64,000 nucleotides of DNA from Serripes groenlandicus (lineage: Eukaryota > Mollusca > Bivalvia > Cardiida > Cardiidae): assembly GCA_031761405.1 (NCBI GenBank), contig JASEVX010000036.1, positions 1,268,130 through 1,332,129 of the forward strand. The letters are read 5' to 3'. This document shows, piece by piece, positions 43,826-55,349 of the stretch. The notes under the pieces were generated by a model. The model had not been told where the DNA came from. It did not search any database and saw only the letters and a program-made list of their open reading frames with translations. Both the position numbers and the translations under genes were made by a program. Position 1 is the stretch's first letter. Every line of letters begins with the position of its first letter.

Positions 43826-44689
43826 GGCCCTGTCACACTATTGCGTATGAGAGAAACGTATTAGTTGCGTATGATAATTCATAAATTAATTTTCATACGC
43901 ACAAAAAGCCCTAGAAAATACAGAATTGTTTGTATACTTATAGTATCGAACCTATGAATAGCGTATGAGTAGCCTATCGCCAGCGTATGTCCAGCGTATG
44001 TCCAGCGTAGTTTGCGTATGGCTAGCGAATAAGAAGCGTATGAACAGCGCTTGTCCAGCTATCACGTGACAAAGTGCCCATATAAGCTGCGGCCTTTCCA
44101 CATAGCAGCATTATTGCAGTAGACGTAGAGCTATCAACATGGCTCCCAATGAGAAATGGGATACTATATATACACTTCATCAAAACGCTGGCAATACTCA
44201 GGGGATACGCTTGCCATATGCCACTAATTACTAGTTTTACGTTATGTATATGTTACTCAATCGTCAAAATACGCCAATATGTCTATATATAGTTCTCTAT
44301 ATAGTAACGTATGTATGTCAGACATACGTTAGTCATGCGCCATCAATACGCTAGCGGTACGGTACACCTGTATGTCAGCGTATGTCAGCGTATGACAAGC
44401 GTACTTGACCTATGAGTAACGTACCTCTAACGTAACTCGAGCGTTTTCAGCGCATGCCTTGCGTCTGCTTTGCGTATAAAGCATACGTCCGAATACGCAC
44501 AACACTTTTAGGCATGCTTCAAAACAAAAATCTCCCTCGCCGTATGCCAGCGTTTGCTACCGTGCTTGAAAGGTATATAACCTATGCCTAACGTACCCCT
44601 AGCGTATATGTCAGCGTATACCAGCGTATGAGTGATACTTTTAATACGCTGACATACGTTAGTACGATACGCAATAGTGTTACAGAGCC
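43826..44689. mobile_element. foldback DNA element rich in GCGTATG words
   Basis: Ends GGCCCTGTCACACTATTGCG and CGCAATAGTGTTACAGAGCC are imperfect inverted repeats. About 864 bp; both halves are filled with GCGTATG/CATACGC and CAGCGTATGTC words. The middle (near 44080-44180) holds a less repetitive stretch with TATAAGCTGCGG and an ATG (44140) in MAPNEKWDTIYTLHQNAG, which soon meets a stop, possibly captured host promoter and 5' exon sequence. Ends of this type occur in PIF/Harbinger-like elements, but no clear 3-bp target duplication is seen, so the class is uncertain. Confidence 0.65.
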
Positions 44690-44779
44690 ATTACAGAAAT
44701 ATGCGATGTTTGTATATTTTGTCTCATTTCAAAGATAAGCACCGTAGTAAATAATAGGCCAATTGACTCTTGGGAGACT

Positions 44780-45378
44780 GTACGGATGCACTCCGTCACC
44801 TCAAACTTCACAGTACGCAGCTATTCAGCGACGTGACCTTTTGAGACTGTACGGATGCACTCCGTCACCTCAAACTTCACAGTACGCAGCTGTTCAGCGA
44901 CGTGACCTTTTGACACTGAGGAGACTGTACTAATGCACTGAGTCTTCACAGTACGCAGCTGTTCAGCGACGTGACCTTTTGACACTGAGGAGACTGTACT
45001 AATGCACTGAGTCTTCACAGTACGCAGCTGTTCAGCGACGCGACCTTTTGACACCGAGGAGACTATACTAATGCACTGAGTCTTTACAGTACGCAGCTGT
45101 TCAGCGACGCGACCTTTTGACACTGAGGAGACTGTACTAATGCACTGAGTCTTCACAGTACGCAGCTGTTCAGCGACGCGACCTTTTGACACTGAGGAGA
45201 CTGTACTAATGCACTGAGTCTTCACAGTACGCAGCTGTTCAGCGACGCGACCTTTTGACACTGAGGAGACTGTACTAATGCACTGAGTCTTCACAGTACG
45301 CAGCTGTTCAGCGACGCGACCTTTTGACACTGAGGAGACTGTACTAATGCACTGAGTCTTCACAGTACGCAGCTGCGT
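44780..45378. repeat. 69-bp tandem array, about eight copies
   Basis: Unit with CAGCTGTTCAGCGACGCGAC, CTTTTGACACTGAGGAGACT and GTACTAATGCACTGAGTCTTC at 69-bp spacing. The first two units are variants carrying GGATGCACTCCGTCACCTC. Because 69 is 23 codons, the minus strand shows a 188-residue frame of 23-residue repeats. No start context, signal peptide or other coding evidence supports a gene. Confidence 0.85.
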
Positions 45379-45392
45379 TAAGACCATACATC

Positions 45393-45623
45393 TTAACCCT
45401 TTCCCTCATACGGCAATTCTGCAGCAGACGACTTTGAATGTTTTTTGTCAAAAAATAAAAAATCTCATTAATTGAATGGATTACATATGACAAAAAGTGG
45501 AAAACATTGTGGCAAAAGGAGAAATTGCACGTTTTGTGCAATTTCTTCTTTTGTCACTATGTTTTCAAAAAGCCGTCTGCTACAGAAGCGTCAGAAAGCG
45601 TCTATATGAGGGGAAAGGGTTAA
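45393..45623 (+). mobile_element. TTAA-1 MITE, complete copy
   Basis: Element 45397-45619 (223 bp) between TTAA at 45393-45396 and 45620-45623, very close to the copy at 183-404 and in the same orientation. Hairpin AAATTGCACGTTTTGTGCAA near 45522-45541. Confidence 0.85.
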
Positions 45624-45871
45624 AAGACGTGGCTCATTTATGACCTACGCGCATGTGTTGTTATTTATTGGTCTACTGACGTCTTAACAGAGATTCGTCT
45701 GCGTTCTAACTGGGAAATGTCGTCTGGCACCTATGTGATCATGTAATATGTCCATTAATGATTCCATTTGTTGTATCAATGGCAAGGCTTTAGATTGACA
45801 TAGTATCCAATCTTGCCCGCTATTGTTTTTCACAAATGGCCCGTCAGTTTCAAGCCTGCAAACCTCCTTTA

Positions 45872-46128
45872 ATTGACCCGTTCCCACATGTAGACGCATT
45901 GTTACACCTGTGCAGCAGACGACTATTACTTTTGAGAACATTTTGGCACAAGTAGAAAATAGCTCATCATGAGAAATGACTCCATTTGCCACAATGTTTT
46001 GAACTATTTTATAATTATACTTTCCCTTATGAATATCTCCCTTACTTTTGCCTAGATATTTTCTGCTGCATACATTTGTATTTGTTTTATGTGGGGGAGA
46101 GTATTTGTTTTATGTGGGGAAGGGTTAA
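45872..46128 (-). mobile_element. TTAA-1 MITE with duplicated terminus
   Basis: Starts ACCCGTTCCCACATG and ends GGGGAAGGG-TTAA (46125-46128). The last part is doubled: TTTGTTTTATGTGGGG occurs at about 46081 and 46105. This is a local slippage duplication of the element end. Confidence 0.7.
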
Positions 46129-46149
46129 GTGCAGTACCAAAAAATGTGT

Positions 46150-47065
46150 TAAATAAACTATTGTCTCGAACATTCTGGAACATTAAAGTGTAAGTTAAAG
46201 TTTGACGGACATGGCTTACAGAGATTGATAAAAGACAACATTAAACTAACTATTGTCTCAAACATTCTGGAATATTCAAGTTAAAGTTAAAGTTTGACGG
46301 ACATGGCTTACAGAGATTGATAAAAGACAACATTAAACTAACTATTGTCTCAAACATTCTGGAATATTCAAGTTAAAGTTAAAGTTTGACGGACATGGCT
46401 TACAGAGATTGATAAAAGACAATATTAAACTAACTATTGTCTCAAACATTCTGAAATATTCAAGTTAAAGTTAAAGTTTTACGGACATGGCTTACAGAGA
46501 TTGATAAAAGACAACATTAAACTAACTATTGTCTCAATCATTCTGGAATATTCAAGTTAAAGTTAAAGTTTGACGGACATGGCTTACAGAGATTGATAAA
46601 AGACAACATTAAACTAACTATTGTCTCAAACATTCTGGAATATTCAAGTTAAAGTTAAAGTTTGACGGACATGGCTTACAGAGATTGATAAAAGACAACA
46701 TTAAACTAACTATTGTTTCAAACATTCTGGAATATTCAAGTTAAAGTTAAAGTTTGACGGACATGGCTTACAGAGATTGATAAAAGACAACATTAAACTA
46801 ACTATTGTCTCAAACATTCTGGAATATTCAAGTTAAAGTTAAAGTTTGACGGACATGGCTTACAGTGATTGATAAAAGACAACATTAAACTAACTATTGT
46901 CTCAAACATTCTGGAATATTCAAGTTAAAGTTAAAGTTTTACGGACATGGCTTACAGAGATTGATAAAAGACAATATTAAACTAACTATTGTCTCAAACA
47001 ATCCGGAATATTCAAGTTAAAGTTAAAGTTTTACGGACATGGCTTACAGAGATTGATAAAAGACA
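46150..47065. repeat. 92-bp satellite array, left part
   Basis: Ten copies at exact 92-bp spacing (GGCTTACAGAGATTGATAAA at 46213, 46305, 46397, 46489, 46581, 46673, 46765, 46857, 46949, 47041). The unit also has TCAAGTTAAAGTTAAAGTTT and AACTAACTATTGTCTCAA. The array continues at 52830 after an insertion. Confidence 0.92.
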
Positions 47066-48841
47066 GTTATCGTGCTATAACACTTTCCTCGTCTATTTTG
47101 ATATTATACGAGAAAGTGTTGTTACAACGTCTTCACAAGTCTATTAATAAACCGTTACATCCGCTCCAGGGTGGGTTTCAGTCCAATATGGGTAGTCCTA
47201 TGACATCCTTTATTCTTCATGAAAGTGTAAGATTTTCTAAAGAGAATGACAGTAAGTTGTACGCTGGTTTTTTAGATGCTCGACAAGCTTTTGACCGAGT
47301 CTGGCATGACGGTCTATTTATAAAGTTATTTGAATTTGGTATTTCGCTTAAATTGTTAAAGACCATAATTGCTATGTTTTCTAATATGTATAGCAGTGTT
47401 GTGCATAGAGGCTTTTACTCAGACTGGTTCCCTGTTCTACAAGGTACCAGACAGGGTGGAGTTATGTCATCCTTTTTGTATCTAGTATTTATTAATTCAT
47501 TGCTTGAGCAATTAGTTTACAGTCAGTTAGGATTTCAAATCGAAGGGCTCCATTTGTGTGCCCCGTCTTTTGCAGACGACAGGACCCTTCTCTCTTTATC
47601 CATTACTTCTTTAAAAAATATGATTGATATATGTTACAAATACTCGTGCTTATGGAGATACCAATACAACTCCAACAAGTGTGCAGTTGTCACTTTTAAT
47701 GAGTCCAAGCGTGCTTACAAACGCAGTTCTCGTTCATTTGTCATGGGCAATGAAATTATTTATGAAAAAGAGGAATACAATCATTTGGGAATAGAATGCA
47801 ATAAATACGCTGACTACTCTTTACTTACTAAACATATTGATAGGAAATTAAGGGGGACATTTTTCGGTCTTATTAAGGAAGGACTACACGTACATGGGCT
47901 TAATCCCTTAACCAGCTATAGTATCTACAAATATATTGTTATTCCTAAAGCGCTGTTTGGTTGTGAATTTTTACAGCCGCTTCCTGATCGAGACATGTTG
48001 ACTTTAGAGAGATCTCATAGACTATGCTTAAAACAAATCCAAGGTCTAAGAAGTAGATCAAGAACAGATATTGTAATTGGTTTACTTTGTGCTCTGCCTC
48101 TGGCTGCCGAAATAGAGAAGAGAAAACTTGTCTTCTTCGGTCTGCTGTGTCGATTAGAAAGGGACTGCACAGTCAAACGTTTGTTTTTATTACGTCTTAG
48201 TTTGTTTAAGAATGGGTCTTCCGATTTCGGGTTTATTTCAGATGTTGTTTCTCTGCTACATAAATATAATATTTACAATAGCTTAGAAGACTATTTAGCA
48301 TATGGTGATTTTCCTAGTAGATATGTTTGGAAACATTGTATTAATACAAAGGTTCGTAACTACTATATAGAAGAATGGAATGTTCGAACGTCTTCGAGCC
48401 AGTTTGTCTTATACAGAAAACTACAGTATCAGTTCTCTGCTAATCCAGTGTGGGACTACGCTAAACGTAATCCGAATATGCTACGTGCTTGTTTTTCTAT
48501 CGCCCAATTAAGTGCATACACGGCATGCACTGATTACTCCCATTGCTCGCGGTGTAGACAATAGTGATATTAAAACAAGTTTGACTGAGCATATTCTGAT
48601 TAACCGTTTGTATGTAAGATCCCTCTCGGATTCCTTTCAACAAATAACTTATGTCCAATTTGGTAATAGTACTTTCAATATGCTAGACTCTTTGGATGGT
48701 AAGGAGTATGTTGAAGCTCTACTCGGTTTGAATCCGAACTTGAACAGCGTACTGCTTAACAATTATGATATGTTTTACAAACATGTGGTACTATTTCTAC
48801 ATAACGTATGGAATAGTTACAAGTACTTTGTACCGGGTTAA
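47066..48841 (+). pseudogene. LINE reverse transcriptase, 5'-truncated and frameshifted
   Basis: The LINE frame begins at DSYRAITLSSS, a fingers-domain motif near the N-terminus of reverse transcriptase; the endonuclease is missing. It continues with LQGGFQSNMGSPMTSFIL, FLDARQAFDRVWHDGLF, QGTRQGGVMSSFLYLVFI and the catalytic FADD (codons at 47569-47580). It stops at 48562-48564 just after SHCSRC. The next frame at once continues VDNSDIKTSLTEHILINRLY and runs to the stop at 48839-48841. A one-base shift near 48555 thus splits a C-terminal Cys/His region. It belongs to a non-LTR element, with no RNase H seen. Not functional as it stands. Confidence 0.85.
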
Positions 48842-49232
48842 ATAAATACTGTCAGTATTATTGTATGTCATGTTTGTTTTGTTTGTTTGTGTGCTGTTGT
48901 AATATTGCATTTATTAATTGTTGAGATATGTTGATGTGGGTATATTTCTGGAGTGTAGGACAAAACCCCTGTGGGACATAAACCCTGTGGGACAAAACCC
49001 CGTCGGACAATACACCCATGGGATAATACCCCCCTAGGATTTTAACCCATTGGACAAAACCCCCATGAACATTATAGAATAATCTTTTGTTAAGTTTTTA
49101 TATTTGATGAATTGATTCTTTCGGTCTGAATTTGGATATTTACTTATTTAAAAATAAATGTTTGTATCTATCAGCAACTTAATTGTTTCCATTATCAAAA
49201 CATGAAAATATAGAGAAGCATAGGTGTGATAT

Positions 49233-51806
49233 GTCAACTTCGATTGTAGGATAAAAAGCAACAGGATAATGAGCAACAGGACAAAAAGCAACGAACAACA
49301 AGAAACAGGATAAAAAGCAACACATTTTCCAAAGTACAATGAAAATCAATATTTGTAAGTCTACAAATATGAAAAAGACACAAACTACTAGATAATTAAT
49401 GTATCTTCTTGGTATTGTAATGATTTTATTTGAGTTTGATACATTTTTTTTTGTATTTTATACCTTAATACACCTCAATACAACCTTCAAAGAAATTGAG
49501 TCGAATTGAACTATTTACAACACTGTTTAGATGAGTTTAACTTCTGGATGTCTTTTGCTTTTCAAAACACATAGTATGCTATATTCCCCCCTTTTACAAG
49601 ATAGTTTAAATATATTTTTCCAGTAAAGGATTAACTTGTACTAAAATCCCAAATGACAAACCACTATAGTGAAAAAGGCACAATTGTATAACATTATTCT
49701 TTCTAGCACACTTTTGATTGTTAAGATCAAAGAAAGAATTATTAAAACAGTTTGTATTTCTAATTGGTTTTATGTACTATTTTAAATTATTAATAACATA
49801 ATTAATTAGGTGCAAATCATCACAGTTTTCTTAATATATTTTGCTCTATTGTTGTCCGTTTTTGATGTATGATCTTGATTGGAATTAATTATAAAACAAT
49901 TATCTCTTATTGGAATGAGGTGGGTTTTTAAGTATTGTCAAATATGTTTACTTCCCATTTTAAGAACATTCACTATGGAGATTATCAGAACTTCCACAGG
50001 TGGATTTAAAATGTTTAATGAAGGATACATTTATACGAAGTCTGTGATTAGAAAAAACAAAGCTTGGTGGAAATGTTCTGCTAAGTCAACGTTTGGATGT
50101 AGGGCCAGTTTGAGTACATTGTTAGACCACACTAATCCCTTACCTAGCCACATAACCACTTAGCTGGTCAGACTCACCTGTCCTACGTGACATATAGATC
50201 AGACATGCGTAACCAGGCAACAACATCACTAGACAAACCTGCCCAAATATACGCCCAGACAGTAGCAGAGATGCCTGTAGAACGTAAAGAGAAATCTGCG
50301 ATACCACCGTCGCACACCACCTGTTCCTCAGAACCTGTCTGATTTCGTCTTACCCGATGAATGGACTACTACTGTAGGCCCTCAACCGGAGCCCTTCCTA
50401 CTGTACGACAATGGTCCAGACAGCAACTGTAGAATCGTAGCCTTTGCCACAGAATCTGACTTACGACGACTTGCCGAAGCAGAGACCATTTTTATGGATG
50501 GAATTTTTCCATGGCGCCGACACAGTTCAGCCAAATTTACATTCTTAGAGTTCCGTTTAGAGACGTATCAGTTACCTGTGTATATGCGCTTCTGCAGTAC
50601 AAGACTCGATCAGCCTATGATGAACTGTTACAAGCCATCGTCGACAGGTGTGAGGACATTGGTTTAGATATGATGGTTCAGACTGTGGTTACAGACGTTG
50701 AAGAAGGAGTGCTTCGTGCTGTAGCCGGGGTGTTTGGACGCGAAGTAAGGAGTAGGGGATGCTTTTACCATTTGACACAGAGTACATGGCGTAGAATTCA
50801 ACACTTCGGTTTATCAGCTCACTACCGCATTAATGAACATTTCAGACAATTCAGTGGAATGTTGGATGGATTAGCTTTTCTCCCCATCCATGACGTTGTA
50901 GAGGGAATGAACTTTCTTAAGACTATTGCACCTCCTGAGGCTGCACAGCTTGTTGACTATTTTGACAGGACATACGTGAGTGGAACATACAGAGCACTAC
51001 CAGTCGTAGACAACAACATTAGAATTCGACAAGCAGCTCCACTTTACCCTACCCACATATGGAACATGAACTCACCAACTTTAGAGAATGAACCAATAAC
51101 AAACAATGTGTGTGAAGGTTGGAACAACAAATTCTTTAGTTTAGTTGGACATTATCATCCATCTATCTGGAAGCTCATAAAGTGGTTTCAGAAAGAAAAT
51201 GCAACCATTCAGACCATGATCGCCCAGACTTCCGTCGGAAACCCTCCTAAAAAGCGACAAAACAAGAAATCACAACGCCTTCAAAGTCGTTTAAAGACAC
51301 TCTGTGAGGACTACAGAGACGCTACCATAACCATACCTGAACTGCTGCAAGGAGTTGGCCACAACATCAGAATAAATAAGAACTTTGACACTGAAAATTA
51401 ATTAGTGTTGCTAGTGAGTAGTTGATATGTAATAATACAAAAAATGTTCAAATGTGCTAAATTATAAATTCATTTATTATAATTTGTCTATCATATATTA
51501 AAAATGTATTAAATTGAAGAATATATTAAAATGTAGTTTATAAATAATTTATTGAATTTTTTCCATCACATTTACAAATGTATAAAGTCAAAATTTCGCA
51601 TTAGAAAAAGATAATTTTTAAATAGTTTTACATAACATGTGTCTTTTATGTGTTACCAATGTATCAAGTCAAAGAATAAATGAATTAAACCTAAAAATAT
51701 TAGAACTGTTGCTTTTTGTGCTGTTGCCTGTTATCCGGGCAAAATCTGTTACTTTTGGACCGTTGCTTATTATCCTGTTGCTGTTTGTCCGATTACCGTC
51801 AACTTC
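49233..51806 (+). mobile_element. inner MULE-type DNA transposon with decayed transposase
   Basis: Element 49242-51797 (2,556 bp) lies between perfect 9-bp repeats GTCAACTTC (49233-49241 and 51798-51806). Ends begin GATTGTAGGATAAAAAGCAA and, on the other strand, GGTAATCGGACAAACAGCAA, followed by sub-repeats GGATAA(A/T)(A/G)AGCAACA of about 18 bp. The terminal plan is the same as in the outer element but with a different core word, so the two are relatives. It carries the transposase remnant at 49879-51401. Confidence 0.85.
49879..51401 (+). pseudogene. MULE transposase with FLYWCH zinc finger, decayed
   Basis: The first part has a FLYWCH-like DNA-binding motif: GGFKMFNEGYIYTKSVIRKN, then KAWWKCSAKSTFGCRASLST, with the spaced Cys and aromatic residues expected. 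A stop follows at 50161-50163. The middle reads, in another frame, FVLPDEWTTTVGPQ and AEAETIFMDGIF, the last being the first Asp motif of MULE transposases (usually DGTF). A frameshift near 50505 leads into the long frame 50511-51401: VVTDVEEGVLRAV (second Asp), GCFYHLTQS (CxxH) and NNVCEGWNNKF (Glu). The catalytic residues remain, but at least one stop and two shifts break the gene. It would act in the nucleus on its own terminal repeats if intact. Confidence 0.82.
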
Positions 51807-52496
51807 ATCATAATAGGAAGTGGAATTTGAGTATTTCTCGCATTTATTGTTTATTGGAGTATAATTTCCTTTTCCTATAATGTTTTTTGTATCAATTAAT
51901 TATATTTTTAATCAAGACCAATTTATATAAGTTAACTTAAAACATATGCATTATTTGTATCAAACAAGCATTTTTTTTAATTGCACAAACTAATTAAAAC
52001 ATACTTTCATACGAATGAATTATCTTTGATGCATTGAATTAATCAAAATAGAGTGTAGATAATACCCCGTCAAAAATTCAAACTAATTAAAACACTCTTA
52101 ATTATCTTCAATCAAAACTTGTAAACAAAACACAATTTCATATCAAATATCAAAAACACTCTTATAAATACTAAAACACAAAAATAATTATATACCCACA
52201 GGGGTATTGTCCACTATTCATTTTAAGGGACGGGGTTTTTGTCCACCGGGGTTTTGTCCTATAGGGTTTTTGTCTTTTGTCCCACCGGGGTATTGTCCGT
52301 ACTCCATATTTCTGCACGTGTTTTGCATCCCCTTCTCTACGAACGCTTTTCTCTTCGTTTCGGCCAAGCGTTTCTTTAGTGGGAAGTTATTATCAACAAA
52401 TGCATTTAGTTAAGTTCAGCTACGGTGCATCTCATATACTGACATTAATAAATTAAATTAATTTTTGTATTTTTTTTGTATTTTCTTTCACTCTGT

Positions 52497-52499
<3 letters not shown>

Positions 52500-52566
<67 letters not shown>

Positions 52567-52583
52567 TTTCTCTCTCTCTCTCT

Positions 52584-52670
<87 letters not shown>

Positions 52671-52689
52671 TTTCTCTCTCTCTCTCTTT

Positions 52690-52723
<34 letters not shown>
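52500..52723. repeat. (CT)n microsatellite
   Basis: About 220 bp of CT repeats with a few TTTT interruptions, inside the 3' UTR of the second LINE. Arg/Glu and Leu/Ser frames here are artefacts. Confidence 0.95.
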
Positions 52724-52726
<3 letters not shown>

Positions 52727-52829
52727 CATAATGTTGTATATTTCAATCGACTTTGTTAATAATTGTCTTTGTTATTTTGAAATGATCTTCCATTTAATAA
52801 AGGAAATAAATAATAATAATAATAATAAT

Positions 52830-52987
52830 GGCTTACAGAGATTGATAAAAGACAACATTAAACTAACTATTGTCTCAAACATTCTGGAATATTCAAGTTA
52901 AAGTTAAAGTTTGACGGACATGGCTTACATAGATTGATAAAAGACAACATTAAACTAACTATTGTCTCGAACATTCTGGAACATTGA
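52830..52987. repeat. 92-bp satellite array, right part
   Basis: Units begin at 52830 and 52922 with the same 92-bp spacing as the left part. The last unit ends CTCGAACATTCTGGAACATT, the same variant as at the outer left edge of the array. Confidence 0.9.
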
Positions 52988-53144
52988 TTACTTCAGTTAG
53001 GAAGAGAGCACTAGTTTTCCCCTGTTATCACCGCTGTTCATGCCGCGTCCTTTCATATATATGAGGTAGAGAGAACAAAGGATGTGACTCCATGTTATGT
53101 TGGTGTGTGAAGGAGGAAATCAAGGATCGTTTTGTTTATAATTT

Positions 53145-54085
53145 TATTGTATAGCGAATGAATACTTTTGCAAGGTAATGTAATGGGCAAATGAATACTT
53201 TTGCAAGGTAATGTAATTGGCCTTTTTTTTAAAATTCTATTAGATAGCGAATGAATACTATGACAATGTAATGTAATGCTGTTGTTTTTTAAATTCTATT
53301 TTTTAGAGGATGAATACTTTTTGCAAAGTAATGAAATGGGATTTTCTTTTAAATTTTAAATTCTATTTTATTGTGGATGAAAACTTTTGCAAGGTAATGT
53401 AATAGGTTTTTTTAAAATCTGATTTTTAGCGAATGAATACTTTTGCAAGGTAATTTAATGGTTTTTTAAAATTATATTTGTTGTCGAATAAATACTTTTT
53501 CACGGTAATGCAATGGGTTATTTTAAATTATATTTTATAGCGAATGAATAACTTTGCAACGTGATGTAATGTTGTTTGTTTTTTTAAATTATATTTTAAA
53601 GTGAATGAATACGTTTGCAATGTAAAGTTTGGGCTTTGTTTAAAATTCTAGTTTAAAGCGAATGAATACTTTTGAGATTTAATGAAATGTTGTTGGTTTC
53701 TTTAATTCTATTTTATAGTGAATAAATACTTTTGCAAGCTAATGTAATGGCCTTTATTTTATCATTACATATTTTTTAGAATGAATGAATACTTTTGCCA
53801 GGTAATTTAATGGGCATTTTTAAACCATATTATATATCGAATGAATACTTTTGCAAGGTAATGCAATGGGCTTTTTATTACATTATATTTTATAGCGAAT
53901 GAATAATATGCCAATTTAATGTAATGTTTTTTTTTTTTTTTAATTCTATTTAATAATGAATTAATACTTTTACAATAATATGTAATGTTGTTTTAATTTT
54001 TTTTTATATTGAATGAATAATTTTGCAGTGTAATGAAATGGGCTTTTTTAAAATTATATATTATATCGAATGAATACATTGTATT
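53145..54085. repeat. AT-rich ~60-bp tandem array, diverged
   Basis: About 16 copies of a unit with GCGAATGAATACTTTTGCAA, GGTAATGTAATGGG and a T-rich segment ending ATTCTATTTTATA. Copies differ by many substitutions and short indels, so the array is old. Confidence 0.8.
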
Positions 54086-54430
54086 ATAGTATCATTGGCT
54101 ACCGAAGAGGTATAATAGAAACTACAGTTTTGTTAAAATTTCACTTTAACAGTTTTTCTTAAAGTTTAATCACATACGAGATTATGCAAATTATGGTGCC
54201 TTTTCACTTTTCAAATTAAATTCCCCCGTATGGAGCCCCAGTTTGGTTTAATATTTAACAGTGATAATGATGAAAACGCATGTTACTTTTTTAAAATAAT
54301 GATTTTAAGTGACATATAGATGAAATCACCAGTGAGAGTAGAGGGTTATATAATTCACTGAGAAATTTCTATGATTCATAGGTAAGCATAAAAGAAATTC
54401 TATAAATGAAAGTGTAAACAATTAAATTAA
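54086..54430. other. AT-rich DNA, no gene seen
   Basis: Nothing recognised. Confidence 0.4.
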
Positions 54431-54439
54431 AAATAGTGG

Positions 54440-55110
54440 CAAAATGGTCTCCTTGTTTTGGCATCTGTGTTTTGAAAAGGCATCTGCTGTAGACGCTTCA
54501 AAATGCGTCTTCAAATTCGAAAGGATTATTCATATAAGGAAAACAGTTGACGCCAGTAGGAGCATAACTTACTCATGAACTACAATAGCCTCATTCCCAA
54601 TGCTACATGATAATCATGAACTATTTCTTTTATTCAAAAGTGAGTAGCGTTTCAAAATGCGTCTTCAAATTCGAAAGGATTATTCATATAAGGAAAACAG
54701 TTGACGCCAGTAGGAGCATAACTTACTCATGAACTACAATAGCCTCATTCCCAATGCTACATGATAATCATGAACTATTTCTTTTATTCAAAAGTGAGTA
54801 GCGTTTCAAAATGCGTCTTCAAATTCGAAAGGATTATTCATATAAGGAAAACAGTTGACGCCAGTAGGAGCATAACTTACTCATGAACTACAATAGCCTC
54901 ATTCCCAATGCTACATGATAATCATGAACTATTTCTTTTATTCAGAAGTGAGTAGCGTTTCAAAATGCGTCTTCAAATTCGAAAGGATTATTCATATAAG
55001 GAAAACAGTTGACGCCAGTAGGAGCATAACTTACTCATGAGCTACAATAGCCTCATTCCCAATGCTACTTGATAATCATGAACTATTTCTTTTTATTCAG
55101 AAGTGAGTAG
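54440..55110. repeat. 154-bp tandem array seeded by a TTAA-1 fragment
   Basis: Four copies at 154-bp spacing (GTCTTCAAATTCGAAAGG at 54507, 54661, 54815, 54969). The segment before the first copy (TGTTTTGAAAAGGCATCTGC, TGTAGACGCTTC) and GGAAAACAGTTGACG look like a degraded TTAA-1 right end, so the array probably grew from one MITE end and its flank. Copies are nearly identical. Confidence 0.75.
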
Positions 55111-55289
55111 CGTTTTGCACATTTTTGCTTGAATAACAAAGGGATCCATAAAGGTTAGCAGTTGCGGGCAATTTTTTGATTAGTTACCCTTTCATCCATT
55201 AACATCCTTTAAATATTTTAAGTCATGTAAATCAGTATAAGTATCATGTTAAGCTTATATTGATTATTTTCATATTCACCTATTCCATG

Positions 55290-55345
55290 TTAACCCTTTC
55301 CTTCATATAGACGCTTTCTGACGCCTCTGCAGCAGACGGCTTTTT
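55290..55345 (-). mobile_element. TTAA-1 MITE, one end only
   Basis: TTAA at 55290-55293, then CCCTTTCCTTCATATAGACG, GCCTCTGCAGCAGACGGC and TTTTTGAAA. It stops where a LINE-tail-like sequence begins. Confidence 0.7.
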
Positions 55346-55349
55346 GAAA

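Larger units (their letters stand above)
48942..52313 (+). mobile_element. outer MULE-type DNA transposon, non-autonomous
   Basis: Element 48950-52305 lies between 8-bp direct repeats ATATTTCT (48942-48949 and 52306-52313). Ends GGAGTGTAGGACAAAACCCC and GGGGTATTGTCCGTACTCC are inverted. Each terminal region of about 110 bp is a run of sub-repeats of the form GGACAAAACCCC (16-17 bp spacing). Target duplications of 8-9 bp are typical of MULEs. Without the inner element it is about 790 bp with no ORF, so it needed a transposase from elsewhere. Confidence 0.82.
47066..52829 (+). mobile_element. 5'-truncated second LINE, carrying two nested DNA transposons
   Basis: The LINE interrupts the 92-bp satellite. 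The left edge is after GATTGATAAAAGACA (47065), and the right edge is a tail of AATAAATAATAATAATAAT ending at 52829, where GGCTTACAGAGATTG resumes. Both flanks share about 25 bp (GGCTTACAGAG to AAAAGACA), which could be a target duplication but could also be chance within a satellite. The 5' end is lost inside the reverse transcriptase. The 3' UTR (48842-52829) is interrupted at 48950 by a MULE and contains a (CT)n tract. The tail of short AAT repeats resembles CR1-like groups; clade not resolved. Confidence 0.75.

Noticed and set aside
52445..52901. Arg/Glu or Leu/Ser repeat proteins
   Set aside because: Translation of a (CT)n microsatellite in a LINE 3' UTR.
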